From contig LR990056.1 in NCBI GenBank assembly GCA_905147135.1, positions 17,804,001 through 17,868,000 of the forward strand: a DNA stretch of 64,000 bases. Direction: 5' to 3'. Each line of letters begins with the position of its first letter. Within the stretch, counting starts at the first letter, position 1. The stretch is from Blastobasis lacticolella (taxonomy: Eukaryota > Arthropoda > Insecta > Lepidoptera > Blastobasidae). A model generated the notes under the pieces. It did not search any database. It saw only the letters and a program-made list of their open reading frames with translations, and had not been told where the DNA came from. Shown one piece after another: positions 44,120 to 53,054 of the stretch. Position numbers and translations under genes: made by a program.

Positions 44120-47100
44120 TCAATCAATATCGAAACCAAACCGAACCGGAGGTTTACGCGGACGTTCGCCGCGTCTCACCGGCGGCACCGCGGGCGAGCG
44201 AGACAGACCTGGAGATGGCTGTGCCGGTTCCGCCGGGCACGGCTGTGTTGGCGGTTCCTTACACGGTACATTCCTCCTTACTTCTTCACCGTCATTATTC
44301 TTAGGTAATTCCATCTCCAGGTTCGCACTCGCCGGGGTCGTACCGACCTCCCCGCTCCCGTCCCTGTGAGCTACACCGTCAATGTCCACTTGGACTTCGT
44401 CAGGACAAACGTAACTATACCTACGTCTGATTTGGTCTATGTGCCTTTTTAGGAGCCGACCCTCATCCCCATTTTGTACGCTATATCTTCGTGTGCCCTC
44501 ATTAGCTATAATGGTCCCTTTGACCCATTTGTCCCGTGCATTATACTGGCGAGTCCACACGGGGTCCCCTACGGCGAGCTCCCGAGGCACGCCGCCGGCG
44601 GAGCGCGCTTGCCGCTGCTGCGCCGCGCGCGCGCTTTCCGCGGCCGCGCCCGCGCCGCGCAGCAGGTCTAGTCGGCAGCGCAGTGCTCTCCGCTGCAACA
44701 ACATGGCCGGCGTTTCCCCTGTACTACTATGAACGCTGTTTCTGTATGCTAACAGATATGTTTGCAAAGCAGTATCTATATCTATAGCTTCTCTAGTTGC
44801 CTTCTTAATGGCCCGTTTGCATAATTTCACGGCATTTTCAGCCGCGCCATTTGATGATGGGTGGTATACCGGTGAAAATGTCTGTCGTATACCATTCTTG
44901 TTTAAAAAGTCTCCAAGTTCATCACTAGTGAACGGAGGTCCCTGATCGGATACCAACTCTAGGGGCAAACCGAATCGTGCAAACGTTGCTCTTAATATTT
45001 TTATTACGGCGGCCGCATTGGTATTTTGCATTTCAAATACCTCTATCCATTTTGAACTAGAATCTATAACAACGAAAAATTTCCTACCGTTAAATGGACC
45101 CAAAAAGTCAATATGTAACCTGCTCCAAGGTAGAGGTATATAGGGCCACGGCTGAGGCGGCGCTCGCGGCGGCGCCGGCGCCTCCGCGGCGCAAATCTCG
45201 CAGCGCCGGCACGCCTCCTCCACGTCGGCGTCGATGCCGGGCCACCAGACGTAACTGCGAGCTAACGACTTCGTTTTCACGATTCCCATATGACTAATAT
45301 GTAATTGCTTCAGCACTGTGTCCCTTAACACCGTCGGTATGACCACCCTGTACCCCCACATGATGCAACCCCTTTCCACATACAATTCATGTCGTCGTAC
45401 GTAGTACGACTTAATTTGTTCATCTACATTGGTAGGTGGCCACCCCGACTGCACATAGTTCATGATTCTACTTAACACACCATCTGTTGCCGTATACTTT
45501 TTTACGTCACTATTGGTAACTGGTAGGAATTTTTCCGCGAAATTTAAATATGTAACCTCCTCTGCCAACTGCCGCTCTGTCGACTTCTGAGGTAATCTGG
45601 ATAACGCGTCCGCACAGTTTTTAGCTGATGCTACATACTCGATATCGTAATTGTATCCTGACAAAAGAATCGCCCAGCGCTGAATTCGCGATGCGGCCAT
45701 AACAGGTATTCCCACCTTACTACCGAATATGTACGTCAACGGTTTGTGATCCGTCCTTAGTATAAATTTGCGGCCGTATAAGTACTGATGAAATTTCCTT
45801 ATTCCGTACACAATAGCTAAGGCCTCTCTGTCGATCTGGGCGTATGCCCGTTCGGCTTTGGTCAGCGTCCGGGACGCGTAGGCGATAGGCCGCTCGCCTT
45901 CCGGCGTGGCGTGCGCGATGACCGCGCCTACCCCCACGCCGCTCGCATCTGTCGTCAGCACCACGGGCAGCTCCAGCGAGTAGTGCGTCAGCACCTCGTC
46001 ACTACTTAACGCGACCTTAACCCTTTCGAATGCTTCCTGACACTCCTTATTCCATTCATACTTAACGCCTAACCTTAGCAACTTATACAATGGTGATAAA
46101 ACCGTACTCACATTCTTTATAAATTTACCATAATACATCACCATTCCAATGAAAGCTCTGAGTTCGGAGACATTTGATGGAACCGGTGTATTTTTAATCG
46201 CTGCCACCTTATTTGGACAGGTATGAACACCTTTATTGCTAATAATGTGCCCTAGGTATTCTATTGACTCTGCAAAAAAACTACATTTTTCTTTTTTTAC
46301 TCGTAATCCGTTCGCTTTTAAACGGTCAAATACTCTATGCAAATTACATAAATGTTGTTGATCATTTTTTCCTGTAATAATTATATCATCTAAAAACACA
46401 CCTACGTAGGGTAGGTCCGCAAACAGCTGTTCTAATCGTCGTTGAAATATAGCCGGGCTGGACGACAAGCCGTATACTAGTCTATTGTACATAAAGAGAC
46501 CTTTATGAGTGTTGACTACCGTGAGCTTCCTAGACTCATCTAATACAAATTGCGCGTACGCTTGTGATAAATCAATCTTACTAAACCGTTCGCCCCCGTA
46601 TAAACGCGCCAGTAAGTCCTCTACTTTAGGCAAGGGATAATGGTCGACTTCCAAAACCTTATTTAATGTCATTTTATAGTCTGCACAAATTCTAATAGTA
46701 CCGTCCTTTTTGACGACTGGCACAATCGGTGTAGCCCACTCCGACCGCTCGACGGGAACGAGAATGTCATCACGCACCAGTTGGTCCAGCGCGCGCTCCA
46801 CTGGCGCGCGCAGCGCGTACGCCAGCGGTCGCGCGCGCAGGAACACGGGCCGCGCACCCGGCCGGACGTGGATGCTCACTGTGCCGCCGGTGAAACGCCC
46901 CAATCCGTCCGCGAACACCTCACAGTATCTGGAACTGAATTCTTTCCAGTTAAAATCCATCTTCTTCGCTACATTATTATTTAAACAACTATACTGTAGT
47001 CGCGACAAGGTTACATTCAACTCAGCCAACCATTGTCTGCCTAATAAAATGGTTTTACCATTCTCCACAATATACAAGTCAAGCTGTTTTGCTATATGTT

Positions 47101-48328
47101 TATATTTTACCATTGGTTTAATAACCCCTAACGGCCGCACTAATTCACCAGTGTAGTACCTTAGTAATAATTGGCTCGATTTAATAGGTAAATCAGAGAA
47201 CAATTGTTTATACAATTTCTCATTTACACACGATATCGCGCTTCCCGTGTCACACTCCATTTGGACATCGTGACCATGTATGTTCAAAGCAACACGAATC
47301 GGTTTACACTGTTTAATAGATAAACGATTAATGTCCATAATAATTACCTCGTCGCTGTCGCTGTCGTTCCTACTCACGTCGCCCCCGTCCTCTTCCAACA
47401 GGTATACAGAGTCGATTCTCCGCATTTTGGGACACATCTTTTTTAAATGCCCTTCGCGGTTGCAAACGCGACAAACATAAAATCTGAACTTGCATGTTTC
47501 CGGACTGTGTCTGTCTCCACAAACACGACAAACTGCCTTTGTGCCACTGTTGTCATAGGTAGTTCCATAGCCGGTCCCCTGCCGATATTTCGTCGTGCCG
47601 GTACCGCGCTGCCCGTCTGGTCCGCCGCTGCCACCGCCGCCGGGCGCGCCGCGCGCCGGGCCGCGGCCGCCGCGCGGCGACGCTCGGCTCGGCGGTGGGC
47701 CGCCCGCGCCCGCTCCACGAAATCTGTTGCCGACATTCGAAACTTGATGGACTGATGTCGTCGTGGCCGCCACTGTACTACTGCTATTTTTGCCCCTAGT
47801 ACAGTCCTCCACCAACGCCGCGTTCTTTTCCGCTGCTTCCATTGAAACCGCAACCTTATAAGCGCTGTCGAACGTAATCTTGTCGTCTTCTGTGAACAGC
47901 CTCTGGCGAATGTCGTCATTCCTTAACCCGCACACAAACTGGTCTCTTAGGTTTTCTTTGAGACTTTCTGCCGTAAAACCACAGTGCTGGCTTAATCTCT
48001 TCAATTCCGTCACGAAAGACGCGATAGTTTCTTCGTTCCGTTGAATACGCAGCCTAAACTTGAACCGCTCCGCGAGCATGCTGGGTTTAGGGTTCAAATG
48101 TCCTTTCATTATCGTGACTAACTCCACATATTTTTTATTAGCCGGTTTATCGGGTGTGCACAAACTAACCATGAGTTCGTAAGCATCATTGCCTACAACG
48201 GTTATTAATGTAGCCACTTTCAATTCATCTTTCACCGAATTGGCTATAAAATATTGTTCCAAGCGATCAATGTAACTATTCCAATTGTCCTTGTGAATGT
48301 CAAACGGCCCGATTTTTCCAACGGCCAT
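44120..48328 (-). CDS. gag-pol: Gag-Pol polyprotein of the nested Gypsy element
   Basis: An uninterrupted 1402-codon frame starting MAVGKIGPFDIHKDNWNSYI, directly followed by capsid sequence. Nucleocapsid knuckles: CRVCGDRHSPETC and CRVCNREGHLKKMC at about residues 270-305. Protease: MECDTGSAISCV at about 355. Reverse transcriptase with GVFLDDIIITG near 640. RNase H with LTTDASGVGVGAV and LRTDHKPLTYIFG. Integrase with the zinc region HISHMGIVKTKS...CRRCEIC, the catalytic core with HIDFLGPFNGRKF, SDQGPPFTSDEL and NGAAENAVKL, and a basic, proline-rich C-terminus. Gag and Pol are in one frame, so no frameshift is needed. The Gly/Arg-rich segment at about residues 200-260 is very GC-rich. All catalytic motifs expected are visible, so the copy could be functional. 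Confidence 0.9.
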   Translation of the reverse strand: MAVGKIGPFDIHKDNWNSYIDRLEQYFIANSVKDELKVATLITVVGNDAYELMVSLCTPDKPANKKYVELVTIMKGHLNPKPSMLAERFKFRLRIQRNEETIASFVTELKRLSQHCGFTAESLKENLRDQFVCGLRNDDIRQRLFTEDDKITFDSAYKVAVSMEAAEKNAALVEDCTRGKNSSSTVAATTTSVHQVSNVGNRFRGAGAGGPPPSRASPRGGRGPARGAPGGGGSGGPDGQRGTGTTKYRQGTGYGTTYDNSGTKAVCRVCGDRHSPETCKFRFYVCRVCNREGHLKKMCPKMRRIDSVYLLEEDGGDVSRNDSDSDEVIIMDINRLSIKQCKPIRVALNIHGHDVQMECDTGSAISCVNEKLYKQLFSDLPIKSSQLLLRYYTGELVRPLGVIKPMVKYKHIAKQLDLYIVENGKTILLGRQWLAELNVTLSRLQYSCLNNNVAKKMDFNWKEFSSRYCEVFADGLGRFTGGTVSIHVRPGARPVFLRARPLAYALRAPVERALDQLVRDDILVPVERSEWATPIVPVVKKDGTIRICADYKMTLNKVLEVDHYPLPKVEDLLARLYGGERFSKIDLSQAYAQFVLDESRKLTVVNTHKGLFMYNRLVYGLSSSPAIFQRRLEQLFADLPYVGVFLDDIIITGKNDQQHLCNLHRVFDRLKANGLRVKKEKCSFFAESIEYLGHIISNKGVHTCPNKVAAIKNTPVPSNVSELRAFIGMVMYYGKFIKNVSTVLSPLYKLLRLGVKYEWNKECQEAFERVKVALSSDEVLTHYSLELPVVLTTDASGVGVGAVIAHATPEGERPIAYASRTLTKAERAYAQIDREALAIVYGIRKFHQYLYGRKFILRTDHKPLTYIFGSKVGIPVMAASRIQRWAILLSGYNYDIEYVASAKNCADALSRLPQKSTERQLAEEVTYLNFAEKFLPVTNSDVKKYTATDGVLSRIMNYVQSGWPPTNVDEQIKSYYVRRHELYVERGCIMWGYRVVIPTVLRDTVLKQLHISHMGIVKTKSLARSYVWWPGIDADVEEACRRCEICAAEAPAPPRAPPQPWPYIPLPWSRLHIDFLGPFNGRKFFVVIDSSSKWIEVFEMQNTNAAAVIKILRATFARFGLPLELVSDQGPPFTSDELGDFLNKNGIRQTFSPVYHPSSNGAAENAVKLCKRAIKKATREAIDIDTALQTYLLAYRNSVHSSTGETPAMLLQRRALRCRLDLLRGAGAAAESARAAQQRQARSAGGVPRELAVGDPVWTRQYNARDKWVKGTIIANEGTRRYSVQNGDEGRLLKRHIDQIRRRYSYVCPDEVQVDIDGVAHRDGSGEVGTTPASANLEMELPKNNDGEEVRRNVPCKEPPTQPCPAEPAQPSPGLSRSPAVPPVRRGERPRKPPVRFGFDID

Positions 48329-48426
48329 CTTGGTTCGCGCCCCGGTTCTTGGTTCTTTCTTTTTATAAACTTTTTCTTGCTAAATCACAATTTGCTTGCA
48401 CACACGTTCGAAATACTCGTCGCCAC
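48329..48426. other. Leader of the nested element
   Basis: About 98 bp between 5' LTR and the gag-pol start, containing the primer-binding-site candidate. Confidence 0.5.
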
Positions 48427-48571
48427 TGAAGAATCCAGGAAGTCCTACTTTAGTTATACACAATAATGAGAGACAGATCCATTTGCTAGCAGCGTTTATT
48501 CAGACTGAGAGCTTGCTGTCAAGATACTGCCATAGACAATATATATAGACCAATAGACAACCTACATTACA
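48427..48571 (-). repeat. 5' LTR of the nested Gypsy element
   Basis: Identical to 43853-43997. Followed by the GATAT target duplication at 48572-48576. Confidence 0.9.
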
Positions 48572-48697
48572 GATATATTGACCATCGTCACGTGCCGAAG
48601 TGATATTAAAAAATGCAGCAATTCTGAAATATGACATTGATATAATTATATTGTTATCTAATTTATTCTTACGTGCTACTAGATTTTGACTTATCAT
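48572..48697 (-). CDS. env: Errantivirus env, N-terminal 42 codons
   Basis: The frame opens at ATG 48697, overlapping the pol stop by 29 bases; a second ATG at 48637 lies after the pol stop. A short hydrophobic run (YFRIAAFFNITSA) after the second Met could be a signal peptide. The last codon ends exactly at 48572, and the frame of the main env part at 43847 is in phase once one target-duplication copy is discounted. Errantivirus env is usually made from a spliced RNA; no splice signal was assigned here. Confidence 0.65.
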
Positions 48698-51600
48698 CTA
48701 TTTGGACATTAACTTCGGCTAATTTAACCTCATCATAGTGGTATTTTACGTGTCTCCTGTTCATTAGCAAGGTAAGTGTGTTATTGCCATTGATTTTAAT
48801 CACCTTGTAGGGACCCTTCCATACTGGAGATAATGCTTTACGTAGGCGTAGGTGGTTCTTGACGTAAACCATGTCTCCTGTTTTATATTTAGCTGGACTC
48901 GACCGTCTGTCATAATAATTCTTTGATGTTAATTTTGACTTTAGGATATTTTCGATGGCTTTCTCTCTTGAAAATTGCAGTCTTTGTTGTAAAACACGAA
49001 CATAATCACTATATGTTGAATCTAGAGTAGTTTCATAAACCGACGAAGGAATAAAAGGTTTATGCCCAAACAATAATTCATAGGGAGTATAATTAGTTGT
49101 ACTATGGATAGTAGTATTATATGTAAGCATGGCCGTGTAGACGTAACGGGGCCAATTACTTTGGCTTTCATTAACAAAGGACTTAAGGTATTCTTTCAGG
49201 GTCGAATGACTCCTTTCCAGAGCACCTTGTGTTTGTGGATGGTAGGGAGTTGACCAAAGTTGTTTTATTTTGAGAAAGTTGCAAGTTTGCTTGAATAGCT
49301 CAGCTGTAAAATTAGTGCCCTGATCTGTCAAGATAGTTTTTGGAATCCCAAATTGGGATATGAAATGGATTAGGCACTCGGCGGTCTCTTCTGCTGTCGC
49401 ATTTGGCATTGGGTAACCGGCGGAGTATTTAGTAAGATCGTCCTGGATAGTTAAGATATATTTAAGTTTATTACCTCCGCCTTCAGGCAAAGGCCCTACA
49501 ATATCTAATGCAATCCGTTGAAAAGGTTGTGTTGAAGTCGTAGTTATTTGCATTGGAGCTCGGTTAGCTTTTCTTAATGCCTTGTTCGTTTGGCATTGCT
49601 CACATTTACGTACATAGTTCTCTATGTCACTGCGCATATGGCGCCAATAGTACCTTTCTTGGATTCTACTAAGCATTCTGTTACTGCCTAAGTGTCCGGA
49701 AATAGGTATATCATGATTTTCCTTGAGCAATCTTGTAATTTCATTAGTACTAGGATATATTATGATATTTTTATATATATGTACAGTTATTCCTGTATTG
49801 TGGAATAAGTACATAATAATATTATATATTTTTATGAAATTGTGAGCGTCAAATTGATTTCGGAAATCGCTTATAGCAACTTCTATTAAGTTTTTGGATA
49901 ATAATTCCGTTTTCAGGTTTTGGAGACTAATAAAGAGATTTTCATAGCTACTATTATCAAAATAGTGGACTTTTACAAAAAGAAGGAAATAATTAATGTT
50001 GTCTTTTTCGAATGATAAAAATGAGTGTAATGGTCTATCCTTGGAAAGTTCTTCTTTAGATATTAGACTATTGGCAATAATTTCTGGCACATAATGATTA
50101 GACTCATCAAGATCTACAGACGTAGGTATAATTATATTTTTTATATCAGTTTTCAATAGGTTTTCATTATGTTCTTCAATTTTGGCATTTGAATTAAATG
50201 TTTTAGTATTCAGTGTTTTCAGGCATTTGGAGTATGTTTCATTTTCACTATCGCTTCGTGGGGGAGACAGGGGAATTGGATCAAAGTCATCAGGGATCTC
50301 GAAATCTTCAGGGATGTCGAACCCACTGGGTAGGTTAAGGAGTTCAGGTAAGTCTATTAAACAAGGGCTTTCAGGATTCATAGGCAGGACATCGGTATTA
50401 TCAAAGGTAGGATCACCAACAGCGGTTTCATTAGGAGCTACTTCAACTCCGGGCAGGACAGGAACGGAATCTTTGTGATTAATTTCATCAGTAGGTGTTC
50501 CATCTTGGACAGGATTTACGGGGTATCTAGATAGAGCGTCAGCATTCGAGTTTGATTTACCTTTTTTATATTCAATCTCATAATCATACTCTTCGAGCTT
50601 TAGCCTCCATCGGATCAACTTTGATCCTGGATCTTTGTGGTTAAAAAGCCACTTAAGGGGCTTATGATCAGTCATTATTTTAAATCTGCGACCATAAAGG
50701 TACGGTCGGAATGATTTGGTACCAAAGATGATGGCCAAACATTCTTTTTCTGTTACGCTATAATTTTGTTCTGCTTTATTTAGCGTCCTGGATGCAAAAG
50801 CGATTGGGCGATCTTTACCTACTTCACCTTGTGATAGTATTGCAGAAATTGCATAGTTTGATGCGTCACAGGTGAGTATAAAAGGAACAGTAAAATCAGG
50901 ATAACTTAAAATGGGTGAAGTTATTAAATTATTTTTCAACTGTTCAAATGCAAGTTCTTGTTGGTTGTTCCAGACAAATGGGGTATCCTTTTTTAATAGG
51001 GAAGTCAGTGGTTTAGCTATCTTTGAAAAATCCTGGATGAACCTGCGATAATATGAAACTAACCCTAAAAATGATTTTATGTCTTTTTGGCACTTAGGAA
51101 CGGGAAATTGGCTCACTGCCTTGACTTTATCGGGATTGGGTTTCAACCCTTGTTCACTAATTGTATGACCTAAGTAAGACACTTCTTTGCGAAGGAACTC
51201 GCATTTGTCTGGTTGTAATTTCAGGTTAAATTTTCTCAGCCGCTCAAAAACATCAGATAATTTACTGATATGTGATTTTAAATCAAAAGAATAAATAACA
51301 ATATCATCGAGGTAAACAAAGCATTGCATTCCTTGAAGACCTGAGAGGACTGTATTCATCAACCTTTGGAAGGTTGCTGGAGCATTTTTCAGCCCAAAAG
51401 GCATTCGAGTAAATTCAAAATGTCCTCCAGGGACACTAAATGCTGTTTTTGGCCTATCTTGTGGAGCTACTTCAATTTGATGGAAACCTGACGCAAGATC
51501 AAGCGTCGAGAAATATTTACTTTTACCCAGCTGATCAAGAATTTCGTTGATTTGAGGTATAGGGTAGCTCTCTCCTATAGTAATGTCGTTGAGCTTCCTG

Positions 51601-53054
51601 TAATCTATTACGATGCGCCACTTTCTCTTCCCTGACGCATCTAGTTTTTTTGGGACGATCCAAATGGGTGAGGACCATGGAGAAATAGAAGGTTGAATGA
51701 TTTTATCGTTCAACATTTTTCCAATTTGGGATTTTACTTTTTCTTTGTGAATTTCGGGGAATCTGTAAGATTTTACGTTGACAGGCATGGAGGAACTGGT
51801 AGAAATTTCATGTTGAATTTCGCTAGTTGATGAAAGATGTTCATCTGTTAAATGAAATATATCGGAATATTCAGCGCAAGTGTCTAAGAGAGAGCTTTTC
51901 TCTTCATTATTTAGATGCGATGTACGTAGTAAATTCAAAACCTCTTCTGTTCTTTCGGAAGAGCTCCTTTCAGGACATCTTAAATACAAGTTTTCTTCTT
52001 CTACCGGGGATATAGTCAGTAGAAGATTAGCGCTGATAGGTATAGGATTTTCAGAAACGTTAAGAACAGAAACGTTGATTCTATTATTAGGTTTTACCTT
52101 GACTACACAGTTGGATACCAACAGAGAATCAGAAACATGTTGGTCTAATATAATGCCCTCTTGTAATTCTGGATTTTTAACTGTACATTCAATGACCGTT
52201 TCTGTACGTGGCTGAATAATGTAGACTGGTTCGTTAAATGATAGTTTTATTTTATGTTCATCTATTTCTAAAGAACCTACGTAATAATTTATTTTGCAAC
52301 CGTATTGCATTAAAAGGTCAGTTCCGATGATACCGTCATAAGGCAAGTTAATATTTTCGAATATATGAAATTTGTGAGTAATCTTAAGTTTTGGATCTAA
52401 ATGAAGTTTTAAATCAAAGGAACCGAGGCTTTTGATGGACTCATCTTTAGTGTCAATTCCTTTTACAACAATTTTGTCATCGTCAAGTTCTGGCATAGTC
52501 GTTAAGCTTTGTCGTTTCAGCACACAAACGGATGCACCAGAATCTATCAAAAAGGTAAGAGGATTTTCACTGAATGAAGCATCGACTTTAATATGAGGTA
52601 AGTACTTTTCTCTTAATATTATTTCATAGACTTGATTAGGATTTAGGTAATTATCTATGTCACTTTTCTGTTTCAGGAGACCGCGAGTTTGGGGCTGGCT
52701 ACCCTGTCCATGGGTCGGTGAGGAGAGACCACGAGTTTGGGGCTGGCTACCCTGTCCATGGGTCGGTGAGGAGAGACCACGAGTTTGGGGCTGGCTACCC
52801 TGTCCATGGGTCGGTGAGGAGAGACCACGAGTTTGGGGCTGGCTACCCTGTCCATGGGTCGGTGAGGAGAGACCACGAGTTTGGGGCTGGCTACCCTGTC
52901 CATGGGTCGGTGAGGAGAGACCACGAGTTTGGGGCTGGTTACCCTGTCCATGGGTCGGTTGACTGGTAGAATAATTATTTTTTTGTTGAATAGTGCCGAC
53001 ATGGTTCAGTGGACGTCCCGTGCGACACCTTGACGGGACACTTAGTAGTTTAAA
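48669..53054 (-). CDS. pol: Errantivirus Pol polyprotein
   Basis: The pol frame is open from 53054, within the gag end, to a stop at 48669, about 1460 codons. It first crosses six 16-residue repeats (52677-52964), then a linker, then protease (IDSGASVCVLK, about 52548). Reverse transcriptase: SPWSSPIWIVPKK, TLDLASGFHQIEV and FVYLDDIVIYS near 51310. RNase H: LTCDASNYAISA and IMTDHKPLKWLF. An acidic spacer follows (50250-50520). Integrase: SGHLGSNRMLSRIQ...CEQCQTN zinc region, RIALDIVGPLPE, LTDQGTNFTAEL and HPQTQGALER, and a GPY-type end (VWKGPYKVIKING). It lies in the -1 frame relative to gag, so it should be made by frameshifting at 53048-53054. All catalytic motifs expected are visible. Confidence 0.88.
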   Translation of the reverse strand, partial: FKLLSVPSRCRTGRPLNHVGTIQQKNNYSTSQPTHGQGNQPQTRGLSSPTHGQGSQPQTRGLSSPTHGQGSQPQTRGLSSPTHGQGSQPQTRGLSSPTHGQGSQPQTRGLSSPTHGQGSQPQTRGLLKQKSDIDNYLNPNQVYEIILREKYLPHIKVDASFSENPLTFLIDSGASVCVLKRQSLTTMPELDDDKIVVKGIDTKDESIKSLGSFDLKLHLDPKLKITHKFHIFENINLPYDGIIGTDLLMQYGCKINYYVGSLEIDEHKIKLSFNEPVYIIQPRTETVIECTVKNPELQEGIILDQHVSDSLLVSNCVVKVKPNNRINVSVLNVSENPIPISANLLLTISPVEEENLYLRCPERSSSERTEEVLNLLRTSHLNNEEKSSLLDTCAEYSDIFHLTDEHLSSTSEIQHEISTSSSMPVNVKSYRFPEIHKEKVKSQIGKMLNDKIIQPSISPWSSPIWIVPKKLDASGKRKWRIVIDYRKLNDITIGESYPIPQINEILDQLGKSKYFSTLDLASGFHQIEVAPQDRPKTAFSVPGGHFEFTRMPFGLKNAPATFQRLMNTVLSGLQGMQCFVYLDDIVIYSFDLKSHISKLSDVFERLRKFNLKLQPDKCEFLRKEVSYLGHTISEQGLKPNPDKVKAVSQFPVPKCQKDIKSFLGLVSYYRRFIQDFSKIAKPLTSLLKKDTPFVWNNQQELAFEQLKNNLITSPILSYPDFTVPFILTCDASNYAISAILSQGEVGKDRPIAFASRTLNKAEQNYSVTEKECLAIIFGTKSFRPYLYGRRFKIMTDHKPLKWLFNHKDPGSKLIRWRLKLEEYDYEIEYKKGKSNSNADALSRYPVNPVQDGTPTDEINHKDSVPVLPGVEVAPNETAVGDPTFDNTDVLPMNPESPCLIDLPELLNLPSGFDIPEDFEIPDDFDPIPLSPPRSDSENETYSKCLKTLNTKTFNSNAKIEEHNENLLKTDIKNIIIPTSVDLDESNHYVPEIIANSLISKEELSKDRPLHSFLSFEKDNINYFLLFVKVHYFDNSSYENLFISLQNLKTELLSKNLIEVAISDFRNQFDAHNFIKIYNIIMYLFHNTGITVHIYKNIIIYPSTNEITRLLKENHDIPISGHLGSNRMLSRIQERYYWRHMRSDIENYVRKCEQCQTNKALRKANRAPMQITTTSTQPFQRIALDIVGPLPEGGGNKLKYILTIQDDLTKYSAGYPMPNATAEETAECLIHFISQFGIPKTILTDQGTNFTAELFKQTCNFLKIKQLWSTPYHPQTQGALERSHSTLKEYLKSFVNESQSNWPRYVYTAMLTYNTTIHSTTNYTPYELLFGHKPFIPSSVYETTLDSTYSDYVRVLQQRLQFSREKAIENILKSKLTSKNYYDRRSSPAKYKTGDMVYVKNHLRLRKALSPVWKGPYKVIKINGNNTLTLLMNRRHVKYHYDEVKLAEVNVQIDDKSKSSST
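52677..52964 (-). repeat. Six 48-bp in-frame repeats at the start of pol
   Basis: GAGACC units begin at 52677, 52725, 52773, 52821, 52869 and 52917, nearly identical. In the pol frame each encodes a 16-residue Ser/Pro/Gln/Gly-rich unit (SSPTHGQGSQPQTRGL). No stop occurs in any frame of the array because 48 is a multiple of three. Confidence 0.9.
53015..53054 (-). promoter_or_regulatory. -1 ribosomal frameshift signal at the gag-pol overlap
   Basis: The minus strand carries T TTA AAC (53054-53048) in the gag frame as AAT TTA AAC, two codons before the gag stop (53044-53042). An 8-base spacer follows, then a 7-bp stem GTCCCGT (53039-53033) pairing with ACGGGAC (53021-53015) around an 11-base loop. 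Slippage by one base leads directly into the pol frame, which is open from there. Heptamer, spacing and GC-rich stem all fit the known requirements for eukaryotic -1 frameshifting. Confidence 0.85.

Larger units (their letters stand above)
43853..48571 (-). mobile_element. Complete Gypsy-superfamily element nested in env
   Basis: Two identical 145-bp LTRs (TGAAGAATCC...CCTACATTACA) bound the element, with a GATAT target duplication (43848-43852 and 48572-48576). A single gag-pol frame fills the inside, and there is no env. Beside the 5' LTR the element reads GTGGCGACGAGTATTTCGAA, compatible with a TGG-starting primer-binding site. Short LTRs and a fused gag-pol recall the mag/K02A2.6-type lineage, a tentative placement. 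Identical LTRs and an intact frame mark a very recent insertion. Confidence 0.9.

Noticed and set aside
44439..47755. Alanine/arginine-rich plus-strand frames inside the nested element
   Set aside because: They are antisense to a conserved gag-pol with complete domain order.
52657..53002. Plus- and minus-strand repeat proteins (PRVWGWLPCPWVG, SPHRPMDRVASPKLVV)
   Set aside because: They are shadows of the 48-bp array; the pol frame through the array is the one connected to gag and protease.
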